NCBI GenBank assembly: GCA_003646815.1
Contig: QMLQ01000003.1
Coordinates: forward strand, 1-39,063
Direction of reading: 5' to 3'
Origin: Deltaproteobacteria bacterium
GTDB taxonomy: Bacteria > Desulfobacterota > DSM-4660 > Desulfatiglandales > Desulfatiglandaceae
Length of the DNA stretch: 39,063 nucleotides
The position numbers were made by a program, and so were the translations under genes. Below the pieces are notes generated by a model. That model did not search any database. It saw only the letters and a list, made by a program, of their open reading frames with translations, and was not told the origin of the DNA. Positions 37,311 to 39,063 of the stretch are shown one piece after another (positions within the stretch are counted from its first letter, which is position 1; the number at the start of each line of letters is the position of its first letter).

Positions 37311-37991
37311 ATGTTCTTCGGCCCTCTTGCGTTTATATTTATCTTATTGTTCTTTTTCTACATCGTGTTTTTCTTCTTCATGGTCCAGATTAACTTGATT
37401 GCCCTGGCGTTTACGAAAATCGGTATTCCGAGCGAATATGTATTTACCGCCCTGTTTTTTTCCCTTGTCGGGAGTTTTATAAACATTCCCATAAAAAAGA
37501 TACCTCAGCACACCATGACTGATGAGACAATGGTCCGTTTCTTTGGCTCCAGGTACAGGATCCCGAACTGGCAAAAAATGGAGACCGTCCTTGCAGTTAA
37601 TGTTGGAGGTGCGGTTATTCCGGTCCTCATATCAATCTATCTACTTTTCAAAACCGGCCTCTGGGGAAGGGCGGCCATAGCAACTGCCATCATCACCATG
37701 GTTACCTACCGCTTTGCAAAGCCGATCAAGGGCGTCGGCATTGCTCTTCCCGCTTTTTTACCCCCTGTTCTCGCTGCACTCATTTCCGTTTTTGTGGCCT
37801 ACCACGGCGCACCGGTTGTAGCGTACATTTCCGGGACCATCGGCACCTTGATTGGAGCGGACATCCTTAACCTGAGAAAAATAGGAAACTTAGGTGCCCC
37901 ACTGGTTTCCATAGGCGGCGCTGGAACCTTTGATGGAATCTTTCTCAACGGAATCATTGCCGTCCTTCTGGCCGTTTTTCTGTCAGCTTAG
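37311..37991 (+). CDS. DUF1614-like membrane protein
   Basis: Multi-TM; SFINIPIKK, NVGGAVIPVLISIYLL, GTLIGADILNL, VSIGGAGTFDGIFLNGI. Confidence 0.8.
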   Translation: MFFGPLAFIFILLFFFYIVFFFFMVQINLIALAFTKIGIPSEYVFTALFFSLVGSFINIPIKKIPQHTMTDETMVRFFGSRYRIPNWQKMETVLAVNVGGAVIPVLISIYLLFKTGLWGRAAIATAIITMVTYRFAKPIKGVGIALPAFLPPVLAALISVFVAYHGAPVVAYISGTIGTLIGADILNLRKIGNLGAPLVSIGGAGTFDGIFLNGIIAVLLAVFLSA

Positions 37992-38129
37992 GAAGAACTT
38001 GGATCCCTGATGAACCTTTCCTCCTGTTTGCCCATTTCATCAAATCCGCCCGAGAAAGAACTTTTCTTTCCCTAAAAAATGCTTATTATACTACCGTAGC
38101 AAAAAATTCAAAACGGCGGAAAAACGGTT

Positions 38130-38960
38130 ATGCGATTTCTTCTTTATAATATCCGCTATGCAGCGGGGATTGGGAGGCAATTCCACCTTCCGGTGCCATA
38201 CAGCGGGTATTTCAAACACACAAATGGTAATCTGAAAAAGATTGTAGAGTTCATAAAGTCGATGAACCCGGATATCATCGGATTGATCGAAGTGGACAGC
38301 GGGTCTTTCCGATCTGAAAAAAACAATCAGGCACAGGCCATCGCCTGGGCTCTGCAACATCAGCATGTCTTTCAGACAAAATATTCCACCTCTTCCATGG
38401 CCCGGAAGATGCCCCTGCTCAACAAACAGGGAAATGCCGTCTTGACAAACCAGGAAATTGTGGCCCAGCGATTTCACTATTTCCAAAACGGGGTAAAACG
38501 CCTTGTCATTGAACTGGAACTGGAAAACTGCACCATCTTTCTCGTGCATCTCTCCATCAAGTTCCGTCACCGGCAATATCAGTTGCAGGATCTCTATGGC
38601 ATGCTCAAAAATATCAAAAAGCCCGTCATTGTTGCCGGAGATTTCAACGTGTTGCGCGGCACCCGGGAACTGGAGTTGTTTCTGGCCGCCACGGGCCTCC
38701 ACAATGCCAACAGAAACGGTGAGCCCTCTCACCCCAGCCGAGCCCCCCGCCGGCAGCTGGATTATATCTTCCACAGTCCGGAGATACACATCACCGGTTT
38801 CCAGATTCCCCAGATTACCTTGTCCGATCACACACCGCTGATATGTGATTTTGAGATCAGCAAATCCTCTCGGGACCCTCTATTGCGTGCTCCCCGTTTA
38901 CCCGGTGCAACCACTTCATATCCCAGAGTTGGAGGTTCTCATGAAAAAAACGGATTTTAA
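38130..38960 (+). CDS. endonuclease/exonuclease/phosphatase family protein
   Basis: MRFLLYNIRYA, PDIIGLIEVDSG, VIVAGDFNVLRGT, RQLDYIFHS, LSDHTPLICDFEI. Confidence 0.88.
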   Translation: MRFLLYNIRYAAGIGRQFHLPVPYSGYFKHTNGNLKKIVEFIKSMNPDIIGLIEVDSGSFRSEKNNQAQAIAWALQHQHVFQTKYSTSSMARKMPLLNKQGNAVLTNQEIVAQRFHYFQNGVKRLVIELELENCTIFLVHLSIKFRHRQYQLQDLYGMLKNIKKPVIVAGDFNVLRGTRELELFLAATGLHNANRNGEPSHPSRAPRRQLDYIFHSPEIHITGFQIPQITLSDHTPLICDFEISKSSRDPLLRAPRLPGATTSYPRVGGSHEKNGF

Positions 38961-39063
38961 TATCAATCAAAAGGAACCAGACCTGCATGTCAATACGCCC
39001 CCGGAAAAGAAGCTCTGGCAGAAACAGGGACCATTCTCCCTCTGGTATTTTATCATTATGTTC
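38941..39063 (+). CDS. N-terminus of a CDS truncated by the window end, possibly FtsH-like
   Basis: MKKTDFNINQKEPDLHVNTPPEKKLWQKQGPFSLWYFIIMF; charged N-terminus then start of a TM helix. Family call is tentative. Confidence 0.4.
   Translation, partial: MKKTDFNINQKEPDLHVNTPPEKKLWQKQGPFSLWYFIIMF

Noticed and set aside
1-39063. CRISPR array, tRNA/rRNA genes, toxin-antitoxin, phage or classical antiphage defence loci
   Set aside because: Scanned translations and intergenic sequence; no spaced direct repeats, no tRNA-like cloverleaf recognised, no defence or phage protein motifs.

Overview
The 39 kb window is a gene-dense bacterial chromosomal segment. Gene content and protein style suggest Desulfobacterota/deltaproteobacteria, but this is inference. 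I support about 40 CDS. No rRNA, tRNA, CRISPR array, prophage or transposase was found. Main blocks: dusB; an IspH-UbiA fusion; a DUF3842/CooT-like/MBL operon; plsY; parAB with a perfect parS palindrome; a lone hypE; ddl; a highly divergent dnaA with a downstream small membrane protein; a FecR/DUF6600-like protein with a very basic tail; a lipid-A-modification-like cassette (GT2, LABN, GT39, two PAP2 proteins); and a long co-directional run of HtrA protease, two-component system, cardiolipin synthase, M16 protease, metallophosphoesterase, ParB-like/RAM fusion, DUF202, UbiB and acdAB. It ends with RDD, a compact DnaJ, DUF1614, an EEP hydrolase and a truncated CDS. Most worth a second look: the DnaA-like protein with altered Walker B and DNA-recognition motifs near parABS, the ParB/Srx-like + Lrp/AsnC-RAM fusion, the IspH-UbiA fusion with degenerate prenyltransferase motifs, a dispersed MITE/REP-like hairpin repeat family (4 sites), and a heat-shock (sigma-32-like) promoter in front of the HtrA/DegQ gene. 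All assignments come from reading the translations; no database search was run.
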